Assembly: GCF_030814695.1 (NCBI RefSeq) | Contig: NZ_JAUSVL010000001.1 | Coordinates: 4,872,227 to 4,936,226 of the forward strand | DNA from: Oligosphaera ethanolica | GTDB lineage: Bacteria > Verrucomicrobiota > Lentisphaeria > Oligosphaerales > Oligosphaeraceae | Direction: 5' to 3' | Length of the DNA stretch: 64,000 bases | Shown: piece after piece, positions 18,427-27,417 of the stretch | Numbering within the stretch: the first letter of the stretch is position 1 | How the letters are laid out: each line of letters opens with the position of its first letter | The notes under the pieces: model-generated | The model's input: only the letters and a program-made list of their open reading frames with translations | What the model was told of the DNA's origin: nothing | Database searches by the model: none | Program-made: the position numbers and the translations under genes

Positions 18427-20016
18427 TTAGCCGCGGCAGTGGCTGAGGTACTCAAGTTCCTTGGGCAGGGGGATATTCACTCCCTGATCAGTTTCACCGT
18501 AGCCATTCTTGGCCAGGATCTCAATGTCCTTGAGCACTCGGCGATCGCCTCGGAAGCACACGGTGACATTGTAGTTGACATCGACGACGCGAATGCGCTG
18601 GAAAGCCGTAATGACGGCGCGCAGGGCTTCAATAAAACTGCCGTTGAAGGTCTTGAGTTCCTCCTCAATGGGCATGGAGAAGGAGTAGATGCGCAGCAGA
18701 TTCAGCGTTGCCAGCTGCATGATGGCCGAGCGCACTGCCGCAACGCGATCTTTCCCACCATGGGTGAAGGAGTCGGACTGGTGACTGAAGTCGATGTCGT
18801 GGAGCTTGGCAAAGATGTGCTCGCGCTTGAGCTGGTTGATGCGTTCGTTGGTGCGCTGGATTTCGAAGGGGAAACGCGCATCAATGACGCTGTCGTCTTC
18901 GCTGATGATGGTCACGTCGCTGCCGTAATGGCGAACGATGGCGGCCACGAGCGACGAGGGGCGGACGTGGAAACCAATGAAGGGCGGCACGGCAATGTCG
19001 CGCATTTCCACTTCCGCATAGCGGGCGAGCATCTGCTTGCACAAATCTCGCGCAGTTTCAAGGAAGGTGTGGGAATAATAGGCGAGATACTTGGTTAGAA
19101 TGGTGAAAAACCACTCGCCTTCCAGGCAGCAGCCGCTTTGCCGGCAGTAAAGGAATTCGCGGTTGTTTTTCACATGGCGTTCGTAGAAATGAATGAAGAT
19201 GGTGGTGACGCGGGTGAGATGCAGCGCGGCGCTGCTGTGGCCGCGGAAACGCCGCAGGTCGGGATCGGCGTCTTCCGTGCGGCTATCGCCGATGAACGTG
19301 TCGTAGAGCGACTGCAGATTATGGATTTTGCTCTCCATTTCGCGCAGCGAAGCCTCGTTGAGCAGCTCGAAGTTGAGCGACTCAAAATCGGTGGGATTGC
19401 AGGCGGCGATTTTGGCCAGGAAGCGGGCGTCTTCGGTGCGATGGAGAAAGCTCGTGGCCAGGTGGGTAATGCGTTCCTTGATACTTTCGGCGCGGCGGCT
19501 CTGGCGATCGCGTGGCAGACGGCCTTTGGGGAGCCGTTCGTTGAAGTTGAGCTGGCGTTTGATGGGCGTAGGGGCGATGCCGAGCTTTTCTGCCTGGACC
19601 AGCAGCAGCCGCAGGCCGCAGGAGATCGTGCAAGTCACGTAGTTGATCGCATCACGCGTGTCGCTAGCAAAATTTTGTTGCTGGCTGGACAGTTGGTAAT
19701 GGGGACTGCTGTGGTAGATGTGTAGCAGTTCGTAGCCCGCGATGCTGAAGTTCTTCAGCACGGCGATCTGTACCCGGAAGGGCAGCCAGAGCTGGTTGGT
19801 GCGGGCGCCGTACGCGTCAAGAAATTCTTCCAGGTGCGTCGATTCCGCCTGGATGATGCTCAGCAGGGGGCGGGTGAGAACAAAGCTGTCAGAGTCAGTT
19901 TTCTGAAAGTGCTGGGAGATGTGCAGGATTTTTGCGGAACGTGACGCAATCAGTCGAGCGAATGTCTTGTAGGTGATCGGCTGCAGGGCGCTGGATTGTG
20001 TTGGCGATATGTCCAT
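18427..20016 (-). CDS. Unusual protein with an embedded HPr-like domain
   Basis: 529 aa, far longer than HPr (~88 aa). Residues 348-355 read GFHVRPSS, matching the HPr active-site loop (G-L-H-A-R-P-A-S) with His350 in the phosphorylation position. The following AAIVRHYGSDVTI fits the next HPr helix and strand. The N-terminal 340 residues are helical and unrecognised; the C-terminus may complete the HPr fold around a long insertion. No enzyme I or PTS permease gene is visible here, so a regulatory phospho-acceptor is the modest inference. GGAGG precedes ATG 20016, and an apparent promoter/operator lies upstream. Confidence 0.8.
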   Translation of the reverse strand: MDISPTQSSALQPITYKTFARLIASRSAKILHISQHFQKTDSDSFVLTRPLLSIIQAESTHLEEFLDAYGARTNQLWLPFRVQIAVLKNFSIAGYELLHIYHSSPHYQLSSQQQNFASDTRDAINYVTCTISCGLRLLLVQAEKLGIAPTPIKRQLNFNERLPKGRLPRDRQSRRAESIKERITHLATSFLHRTEDARFLAKIAACNPTDFESLNFELLNEASLREMESKIHNLQSLYDTFIGDSRTEDADPDLRRFRGHSSAALHLTRVTTIFIHFYERHVKNNREFLYCRQSGCCLEGEWFFTILTKYLAYYSHTFLETARDLCKQMLARYAEVEMRDIAVPPFIGFHVRPSSLVAAIVRHYGSDVTIISEDDSVIDARFPFEIQRTNERINQLKREHIFAKLHDIDFSHQSDSFTHGGKDRVAAVRSAIMQLATLNLLRIYSFSMPIEEELKTFNGSFIEALRAVITAFQRIRVVDVNYNVTVCFRGDRRVLKDIEILAKNGYGETDQGVNIPLPKELEYLSHCRG

Positions 20017-20096
20017 GGTCAGTATACCTCCGAGTGGCTAGGAGGCTCTCGGTGCCACTATTGTTACAGGCGTTGCACCTGATGTATGGGTGAAAA

Positions 20097-20149
20097 GATG
20101 ACACTCATGTCATCATTAGTATTATAGCGCTTTTTGACCTGCCGAACAA
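20097..20149 (-). promoter_or_regulatory. Sigma70-type promoter and palindromic operator upstream of the HPr-like gene
   Basis: On the minus strand TTGTTC (20149-20144) is followed after 17 bp by a consensus TATAAT (20126-20121). At the expected start of transcription is the perfect inverted repeat GATGACA-N4-TGTCATC (20097-20114). A repressor bound there would block initiation. The leader to ATG 20016 would be about 95 nt. Confidence 0.55.
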
Positions 20150-20219
20150 GACACCGGGGGGGATATATGTGACCGGCGCCGTGCCGTCCGGATGATCGGC
20201 TATTTTTTTCGCGGACGGT

Positions 20220-23129
20220 TTAGTCTTTGGGCCCGTCTTGGAGGAGAGCCAATGGCCAGGTGCGGATGACGCAGAGTGCGGGGATGAGTGCGGCCGCGAA
20301 GGATAGGCCGAGGGTGATAGCCAGTCCCTTGCCGAGTTTGAGCCAGGGCAGAGCGAGGTTCCAGCCCATACCGCCGAAGAAGCTGAGGTGCGTGGCCATC
20401 TGGGCGCTGCAGAGGCCGGAGAAGATGCCGAAGGACAGACTGAGCACGCTGGCGGCCAGGCCGATCATGAGGGCTTCGCCGAGGATTAGCCGGGCCATGG
20501 CACCGCCGCTCAGGCCGACGGCGCGCATGACGCCCATTTCCCAACGGCGTGAGCGCAGGGCGGCGGCGGCGGTGTTGGCCACGGCCAAGGCGGTGACCAG
20601 CAGGAGTAGCATGGGTAGGCGCAGCATGCCGGCGACTATCGTCTCGGTGCGACTGAGGATCGACTGGCGCAGGTCCGTGGTGCTGGTGAGGCGGATGAAA
20701 TCACGCTGGCTGGGCACGTCGCCTCGGCCGGGGATGTGGTAGAGCTGGCCGGCGTTGCCGCTGGCAATGCGCTCCAACGCCTTGGCTATCTGCTGCTGAT
20801 CCGCGTTGGACTGGATATCAAACCACAGGTAATTCACCCGCGACAGATTGAAATCGCGGCGGACGGAACGGCTGTCGGCGAAAATCATTGCCGCAGTACG
20901 CGCGCTATGGCGCCTGGTTCCAGAGAATTTGGAGAACCAATGCCAGCCTTTAAGGTCGATAATGCCGGCGACGCGGTATTCCACCAGGGTTGTCGGCGCG
21001 TCTGGCGGGATGACGGCGAAGATGTCGCCGATGGCGAGCTGGGCACTGTCGGCGAAATGACGGGGGATGAGACAGGCATTGGTGCCGGAACGGAGGTCCG
21101 CGATGGCTTTCTGGGGATTGCTGCCGCGGCTGAAAGAGAAGGGCAGGAGAGGAGCGTCGCCGGCGTAGGCGCGGGTACTGTCCAGACCGAAGAAGACCAC
21201 GTTGTCCTGACGGACGACATTTTGGCGTTGGCGGCTGCCGGTGAGATCTTTGGCCAGCTGTGCCTGTTCGACGGCGACGGGCAGGCAGCGTTCGCTGTCA
21301 ATGCCGGTGATGGCCAGCACGGCGCCCATGTCGTCGTCTTTCAGGCCGCCGGGGATAATGGTGGCGAACATATCGGGCAGCCAGTCGCCGGGCAGAAACG
21401 GTTTGAGCATGGATGCGCTCCAGATGATTGCTGTCATGTACAGTCCCAGACCGACGCTGATGGCCATGACGGTACCGGCACCTCGCCAGAGATTGGCCCG
21501 GCATTGCGAAACGAGGAAGGGTGGTTGGAGACAGAGCAATCGCGCCAGCGGTCCGGCAAACAGGCGTTGCGTCAGGCTGTACATGGCTGGCGCCAGCAGG
21601 ACGAAGGCCAGGGTCATGGCTGGGCAGCCGGCAAAGCCGTAGAGACGGATGCGCAGTTCTTCCGGCATGCCGGGTAAAAATACAATCAGGGGATTGACGG
21701 TCAGCAAGATCACGGCCAGCAGCAGCAGGCGACCAGGCAGCGCGCGCTGCCTAGTGGCGAGCGGTGGTGTGATGGCGTCAAGCGGTTTGACCCGGGTGGC
21801 GCGCCAGGCCGGGTACAGCGAGGCTGCGAGCGAGCCAGCGAGGGCACAGAAACCCGTGAGGAAGATGGTCCAGAAGCCGATATGCCAGTCCGCAGCGGTG
21901 CTGTTGCGCCCTGATTCGCTGGTCAGCGACGGCAGCCACAGCAGCAGCAGGCGACCCGATATCAGTCCGCCCAGCCAGCCGATCAGCCCGTAGAACAGCC
22001 CTTCGACGAGAACGACCTTGGCCAGTTGCGAACGCGCCAGGGCGACGGCGCGGAGAATGGCGAAGTGCCGGACCCGTTCTTCGACGCCCATGCTCAGGCT
22101 GCTGAAGATGATAAAAAAAGACACGAGCATGGTGATGCCCGTTGCCGAATAGGCCTGCATGCGTAAGTGGCTGTGGGAATCACCAGCGCGGAGGGCCTGG
22201 GCGACGTCGTCGTCGTTGAACAGGCGAGCCTGGGCAGCGTCGAGTTGTTCGCGCCAGATGGTCGCGAAGTTGCTTGACTGGCGTTGTTGATCGGTGAGCA
22301 TAATCAGCGCATAGGATGCCTGGAGGGGGCCGCCGGCGATACGTTCGCCATCGATCCACGACACAAAGATGCTGTCCGGTCTCGGCAACACCAGCTGTTC
22401 GCCTTTCGCTGCCAGCGTGTGCAGCTTGCGTGGATTGGGACCGTCGCCCATAATACCCTGCACCTGCAGCGTGAAGCTACCGGCGCTGGAACCAAGCGGA
22501 AAACGCTTCCCGACCTGCACGCCCAGGCGCTTGGCCAGTGCTTCGCCCAAAACGCAGGGAATTGCCCGCGTGGTTGAAGCCACGGCCAACGCCTGTGCAT
22601 CGCTGTCCAGCCAGCGACCGCTGTCCATGGCCAATGGTGGTATTTCCGCCTTGCAGGCGACAACGACGGCGCCGCGCGTTGGCAGGCCGTAGGTCGGTGG
22701 GGCTATTGGCGCTGCCCCGGAAGCCCCGTCGTCGGGCCGTCCGCCATCGTGGCGTCCTCCGTCTGGCTTGCGTCTTTCTGATCGTGTGGCTCCGCGGGGG
22801 CGGCCGTTGTCGGGGCGTTGTCCTTCTGCTTGGAGATTGACATCGACAGGGGCGAAGGTAGCGATGGTGTGTACGGAGGGCGAGGCGTTGAGGCGTTCGA
22901 TGATCTGGCTAGAGATGGTCGGTTTGAAGCTGCCGCTGGCGGAGAGCAGGAGATCGTAGCGGCCGATGACGTCTTCTGGTTTGTCGGCGGTTTCGGCGAG
23001 GATGCTGTCGTAGCCGGCGACCATCCAGGCGACGATAGCTGCCGAGGCAACCATGGCGCTTGCTGTCAAGATGGCACGGACGGGGTTGCGGACCATGTTG
23101 GCCCATGCCAGTTTACAGGTCATCATCAT
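20220..23129 (-). CDS. ABC transporter permease, MacB/FtsX family
   Basis: 969 aa. The N-terminus MTCKLAWANMVRNPVRAILTASAMVAS is the typical amphipathic start and first helix of FtsX-type permeases. A large extracytoplasmic domain follows, then two FtsX-type three-helix bundles (around residues 330-460 and 840-960) with extra helices between, so the protein has the eight-to-ten-helix double-FtsX layout. A low-complexity Arg/Gly/Asp/Pro insertion (about residues 110-145) is odd. Such permeases drive efflux of macrolides, peptides or lipoproteins, and the ATPase gene is immediately upstream. ATG at 23129 is first of three in a row. Confidence 0.9.
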   Translation of the reverse strand: MMMTCKLAWANMVRNPVRAILTASAMVASAAIVAWMVAGYDSILAETADKPEDVIGRYDLLLSASGSFKPTISSQIIERLNASPSVHTIATFAPVDVNLQAEGQRPDNGRPRGATRSERRKPDGGRHDGGRPDDGASGAAPIAPPTYGLPTRGAVVVACKAEIPPLAMDSGRWLDSDAQALAVASTTRAIPCVLGEALAKRLGVQVGKRFPLGSSAGSFTLQVQGIMGDGPNPRKLHTLAAKGEQLVLPRPDSIFVSWIDGERIAGGPLQASYALIMLTDQQRQSSNFATIWREQLDAAQARLFNDDDVAQALRAGDSHSHLRMQAYSATGITMLVSFFIIFSSLSMGVEERVRHFAILRAVALARSQLAKVVLVEGLFYGLIGWLGGLISGRLLLLWLPSLTSESGRNSTAADWHIGFWTIFLTGFCALAGSLAASLYPAWRATRVKPLDAITPPLATRQRALPGRLLLLAVILLTVNPLIVFLPGMPEELRIRLYGFAGCPAMTLAFVLLAPAMYSLTQRLFAGPLARLLCLQPPFLVSQCRANLWRGAGTVMAISVGLGLYMTAIIWSASMLKPFLPGDWLPDMFATIIPGGLKDDDMGAVLAITGIDSERCLPVAVEQAQLAKDLTGSRQRQNVVRQDNVVFFGLDSTRAYAGDAPLLPFSFSRGSNPQKAIADLRSGTNACLIPRHFADSAQLAIGDIFAVIPPDAPTTLVEYRVAGIIDLKGWHWFSKFSGTRRHSARTAAMIFADSRSVRRDFNLSRVNYLWFDIQSNADQQQIAKALERIASGNAGQLYHIPGRGDVPSQRDFIRLTSTTDLRQSILSRTETIVAGMLRLPMLLLLVTALAVANTAAAALRSRRWEMGVMRAVGLSGGAMARLILGEALMIGLAASVLSLSFGIFSGLCSAQMATHLSFFGGMGWNLALPWLKLGKGLAITLGLSFAAALIPALCVIRTWPLALLQDGPKD

Positions 23130-23187
23130 GTACTTGTTTCCCTTGCTTCCTGCTGCGGGGGCGCTGTGGCTGCGACGTGGCCGGCCG

Positions 23188-23919
23188 TCAGGCTTCCTGG
23201 TATGCGCGCGCTAAGTCCATGGCTGTCATTTCGTTAGTGACAGAAATCTCACGAGTGAAATTACCATCGCGCATGACGAGGACGCGATCGGACCAGATGG
23301 CGACAGCTGGCTCGTGCGTGACTAGGACGATGCAATGCTGGTCGTTGCGGCAGCAGTTGCGGAGCAGCTGGCAGAGGGCCTGGCCGTTGTCGCTGTCGAG
23401 GTTGCCGGTGGGTTCGTCGGCAAGGATCAGGGCCGGGTGGGGCAGCAGGGCGCGGGCAATGGCCACGCGCTGTTGTTCACCGCCACTAAGCTGATTGGGG
23501 TAGACGCCCAATTTATCACCAATACCCAGTCGTTCAGCAAGTTGGACAATGTCATCATGCCTGGCTTGGCGGCCATCGGCCAGCATGGGCAAGGCGATGT
23601 TGTCATGGACATTGAGGGTGGGGATCAGATTGAAGGCCTGGAAGATGAGACCGATGTTGCGCCGGCGCATGGCAGTCAGGCGCCGGTCACTAAGCCCGGC
23701 GATGTCGTCCCCGTCAATCTCGACCTTGCCGGCGCTGGCGGGGGTGAGGCCGGCGATGACGTGCAGGAGGGTGCTTTTGCCGGAGCCGCTCGGGCCCATG
23801 ATAGCGACCATCTCGCCGCTGTTGGCGTGCATGGACAGGCCTTTAAGAACCTGAATCTGTTTGTTTCCCTGCTGGAAGCTCTTGGCAAGTTGCTGGACGG
23901 CCAGAGGTGTCGTGCTCAT
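23188..23919 (-). CDS. ABC transporter ATP-binding protein, LolD/MacB type
   Basis: 243 aa, the normal length. Walker A is GPSGSGKST, the signature is LSGGEQQR, and Walker B is LILADEPTGNLDS, the last being typical of the LolD/FtsE/MacB group. The H-loop is VTHEP. It couples ATP hydrolysis to the permease encoded 58 bp downstream. Together they form a two-gene operon without a visible MacA-type membrane-fusion partner, more like putative lipoprotein or peptide transporters. Confidence 0.94.
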   Translation of the reverse strand: MSTTPLAVQQLAKSFQQGNKQIQVLKGLSMHANSGEMVAIMGPSGSGKSTLLHVIAGLTPASAGKVEIDGDDIAGLSDRRLTAMRRRNIGLIFQAFNLIPTLNVHDNIALPMLADGRQARHDDIVQLAERLGIGDKLGVYPNQLSGGEQQRVAIARALLPHPALILADEPTGNLDSDNGQALCQLLRNCCRNDQHCIVLVTHEPAVAIWSDRVLVMRDGNFTREISVTNEMTAMDLARAYQEA

Positions 23920-24233
23920 ACTGTGTTGCTCTCACAATGGAGGTGAATGGGTGTCGTGCTGGCTATGCTGGAAACCTTCAGCAACTGCCGTGCCAGGCGG
24001 CATAGGCAGGGCGCCAGAGCCTGGGACCAGGCAGGTGACCCTGCAGGTGTCGGCGCCTGCACCGTGGCAGGGCAGGCGTGGGGGCTCTATACAACAAAAA
24101 ATATCGGGCAGGACGCGGGAAGCGGCAGTAAAGTAGCACGGTTGACGCAGAATGATCGGTCGTGGCGATAATTTCCAGACACTATTTTCTGACGGCGAGA
24201 CTAGCGCGAAATGCAAAGACAAGGAGTGCGCTC

Positions 24234-27185
24234 ATGTCCACAATCAAGCGAGTGATGACGGTGTTGGTCTATGCGGTCTTGGCCGCTACTGGCTATTGCC
24301 AGGGACAGGGACTCTATTACGTGGCGGTCAATGGCAAGGACGCCTGGAGCGGGACTTTGCCGGCGCCCAACGCCACCGGCAATGACGGCCCCAAGGCCAG
24401 CCTGGCGGCTGCTCGTGACGCCAGCCGGGTCATGGCGGGGCTGGAGCGACGCATTGTCCTTGGTGAAGGTCGCTTCTTCCAAAACCAGCCTTTGCAGCTG
24501 GACAGTCGCGACAGCGGGCTGGTGATTGCCGGCGCCGGCGTGGACAAGACCATCGTCTATGGTGGTCGCCGTATTGAGGGCTGGCGCCAGGCAGGTGAGC
24601 ATTTCTGGCGGGCGGAGCTACCGAAGGACCTGCCCGACTGGTCATTCCGGGTGCTGTTGGTCAACGACCAGCTGCAGGCGCGCGCGCGTTTTCCGGAGGA
24701 GGGCTATCTGGAGCACGAAACGGAGTTCAAAGTGCGCTGGATGAGCACGGCCGGCGGCGGCTGGGAGCGCAAACCGACGGAGAAAGAATGCATCCAGCTG
24801 CAGTACCGCCAGGGCGACATTCCGGCGACGCTGGCGGTTGCCAATGCCGAAGTGACAGTCTGCCACATGTGGAGTGAATCGACGGTGCTCCTGGCGGGGC
24901 ATGACCCAGCGACGCGGACCTTGACTTTTGCGTCCCGGACTGAGTATCCCGTCGGGTCCTATGGTGTCCATCGCTACGCGCTGTGGAATATCCGCGAAGG
25001 CATGACGCGGCCGGGGCAGTGGTACTTGGACCGCACGGAAAGGGCCGTGTATTACTGGCCGGCCGAGGGCGTGGACATGGCGACCGCGATGATTGTGGCT
25101 CCCACCGTGGAGAGCATTTTTGACGTCCAGGGCACGGCGAAGGAGCGCGTCAATGGCTTGAGCATCAGTGGGATGACCATGTCGGCCACCCATGCCCCCA
25201 TGCGTCCAGCTGGCTTTGGCGCTGCCAGCTGGCCCGGCGCCGTGCAACTCACCTACGCGGACAAGGTGTTGGTTGACGCCATCGCGGTCTGCAATGCTGG
25301 CGGCTGGGGTGTGCGCGAGTGGAACGGTCAGGGACTGGTTGTGAGCAACAGTTTGTTCCATCACCTCGGCGGCGGCGGCATCCGCTTCGGCAGCGCCGAA
25401 CGCATTGACAACAACCGTATTTACCATATCGGCTTGGTCAGCGCCAGTGCCATCGCCCTATCGGGCCGCTGTGAAAAAGCGCTAATCCGCCGCAATGTCA
25501 TTCACGACACGCCGTATTCGGGCATGAGCGTCGGCGGTGTCAGCACCATCATCGAAGAGAATCTTCTCTATCGTTGCATGCAGGTGCATCGCGACGGCGC
25601 GGCCATCTATGTCAGCAGCTCTACGGACTGCATCATTCGCCGGAATCTTGCCCGGGACATGGTGCAGATCGGTCAAGGCTACGGCGTGTCGGCCTATTAC
25701 CTGGACGAGAAATGCCGCAATTGCGTCGTGAGTGAAAACGTCGCTATCAATATCCCGCATCCCTCGCAGAATCACATGACCTTGAATTGCGAGTTGCGGG
25801 ACAACGTTTTCATCAGCGAGGGCGACATGAAAATCGCCTTCAGCCGCTGTAACGGCCACGTGGTCAGCGGCAATACCTTCCATATTGGCGGCAAGCTCAA
25901 TGTCACCGAACCGGATGCTATCAGCACCTGGGCCGACAACGTTATTTTCGTGCGCAATGAGACCGAAGGGCGCATCATGGCGGAAGTCCCGCAGCCTGAA
26001 AAGGCTGTTCGGGACAAACCGCGCTACTTCCGGCCCCAAAATCACGACAGCGTGCCCGTGGTGGACGGCAAACTGGGTGATGGCGAGTGGCCCAATGGCG
26101 GCCTGGCTTTCAATGAACGGATTAACCAGCGCGGCGTCCGCGGCGCGCCCACCAGCGTGAAAATCCTGGCCGACGACGAGTTCCTGTATTTCTTCAGCAA
26201 CATCGTCACCATGTTCCCTGATCAACGCAAACTCGGGACGACCTGGGGTGTTGACGAGGGCGTCGAACTGGTGCTTGAAAGCCGCGATGGCGACAAGCGC
26301 CACTGCTACGTGCTGCGTGGATTTAGCGATGGTACGTTGCAGTCCCTGACGCTTGCGGGAGTAACGCAGGAGCAGGCCGAAGCGTTCCGTAGCGGCGTGC
26401 AGTACGCGGCAGGCGTTGACAGGCTGGTTTGGCGCAGCGAGTGGGGGGTGCCCACCAAGGCGTTGGGGCTCACGCCTGGCGAAAAGACCACGCTCCGCTT
26501 TAACATGACGGCATACCGCAGTGAAGACGATGTCTTTGCCCAGCTCGCCGGCACCATGGGGGAGACTTGGGATCTGGAACGCGGCGCGGTGCTGATGCTC
26601 AATTGGGACGCGCCCGCAGCCCAAGCGGCGAAAGACACGCCGTTGGTGCCGGCCTTGACCGGCGCCATCGCTGCCGACTGGAAAGGCCTGGCGCTGGAGC
26701 TGGCGCAGACGCCAGCGGGGGTGCCGTTGTCGGCGACGCCGGCGCAAGCGCTGTTGGCGCGCAGTGGCGATACACTGTTGGTACGCGTGGTCGTGCCAAC
26801 GGCGCAGGTGACCAAGGGCGCCACCTGGCGCCAGGATGACGGCGCGGAAGTATGCCTGGCTGGCAAGACCGCCGATGGCAAGGCCGTCGTGTGGGTGATA
26901 CGCGGTTACGCAAATGGCCAGCTGGAGCTCAGCGACGAGGCCGGCGCGCCCCCTGCGGCCGGCGACGCCCAGCGACCGCAGCTGCAGTTTCAGGCTACAG
27001 TCAACGCCGGCAATTGGCAGGCCGAATGGCGGCTGCCGATCGCAGCACTGGGTCTTGACAGTACGAAGCCCGTGCCCTTCAATATCGGCGTGTTCCGCCA
27101 GCAGGACCGGCAGTGGATCAACTGGATTGGCACTGGCGGCGCGACCTGGAAGCTGGCCAATGCCGGCGCCATCCGACTGCAATGA
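24234..27185 (+). CDS. Secreted parallel beta-helix protein with C-terminal carbohydrate-binding-like domains
   Basis: 983 aa from ATG 24234 (AAGGAG upstream), chosen over 24162 because it begins a signal peptide (MSTIKRVMTVLVYAVLAATGYCQG). The mature start LYYVAVNGKDAWSGTLPAPN is the usual first strand of DUF1565/beta-helix proteins. Residues 120-610 are the helix, rich in NN and NxI turns. From about 630 (FRPQNHDSVPVVDGKLGDGEWP) there are two CBM9-like beta-sandwich domains used for glycan binding. Resembles the proteins at 1 and 14303. Export and polysaccharide binding are well supported; the reaction is not. Confidence 0.87.
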   Translation: MSTIKRVMTVLVYAVLAATGYCQGQGLYYVAVNGKDAWSGTLPAPNATGNDGPKASLAAARDASRVMAGLERRIVLGEGRFFQNQPLQLDSRDSGLVIAGAGVDKTIVYGGRRIEGWRQAGEHFWRAELPKDLPDWSFRVLLVNDQLQARARFPEEGYLEHETEFKVRWMSTAGGGWERKPTEKECIQLQYRQGDIPATLAVANAEVTVCHMWSESTVLLAGHDPATRTLTFASRTEYPVGSYGVHRYALWNIREGMTRPGQWYLDRTERAVYYWPAEGVDMATAMIVAPTVESIFDVQGTAKERVNGLSISGMTMSATHAPMRPAGFGAASWPGAVQLTYADKVLVDAIAVCNAGGWGVREWNGQGLVVSNSLFHHLGGGGIRFGSAERIDNNRIYHIGLVSASAIALSGRCEKALIRRNVIHDTPYSGMSVGGVSTIIEENLLYRCMQVHRDGAAIYVSSSTDCIIRRNLARDMVQIGQGYGVSAYYLDEKCRNCVVSENVAINIPHPSQNHMTLNCELRDNVFISEGDMKIAFSRCNGHVVSGNTFHIGGKLNVTEPDAISTWADNVIFVRNETEGRIMAEVPQPEKAVRDKPRYFRPQNHDSVPVVDGKLGDGEWPNGGLAFNERINQRGVRGAPTSVKILADDEFLYFFSNIVTMFPDQRKLGTTWGVDEGVELVLESRDGDKRHCYVLRGFSDGTLQSLTLAGVTQEQAEAFRSGVQYAAGVDRLVWRSEWGVPTKALGLTPGEKTTLRFNMTAYRSEDDVFAQLAGTMGETWDLERGAVLMLNWDAPAAQAAKDTPLVPALTGAIAADWKGLALELAQTPAGVPLSATPAQALLARSGDTLLVRVVVPTAQVTKGATWRQDDGAEVCLAGKTADGKAVVWVIRGYANGQLELSDEAGAPPAAGDAQRPQLQFQATVNAGNWQAEWRLPIAALGLDSTKPVPFNIGVFRQQDRQWINWIGTGGATWKLANAGAIRLQ

Positions 27186-27237
27186 CGTGCGTTACGGCGC
27201 GCGAACGGCACCTCAACCGTGAATTTGGCGCGAGGGC

Positions 27238-27267
27238 GCGCGCGGTGCTGGCCGCCAGACCGCGCGC
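27238..27267. terminator. Possible hairpin terminator after the beta-helix gene
   Basis: Perfect 9-bp stem GCGCGCGGT / ACCGCGCGC with a 12-base loop, 53 bp after the stop codon. There is no T-run, so intrinsic termination is uncertain. Confidence 0.35.
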
Positions 27268-27417
27268 GGTGTTTGCATTGTGTCGTGTTTTGTTTGTGCT
27301 GGCATGCAGCCATTGCCGGCGGTGCGGGTCAAAAGACGATCTGCCGCTATGGCTTTCCCGAACGTCAATAGCCGGTTTGTAAGCATTCACCCCCAAAAGC
27401 CCTGAGGACCCTTGCCT

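Noticed and set aside
18307-19098. 263-codon plus-strand frame
   Set aside because: Antisense to the HPr-like gene and partly within repeat A.
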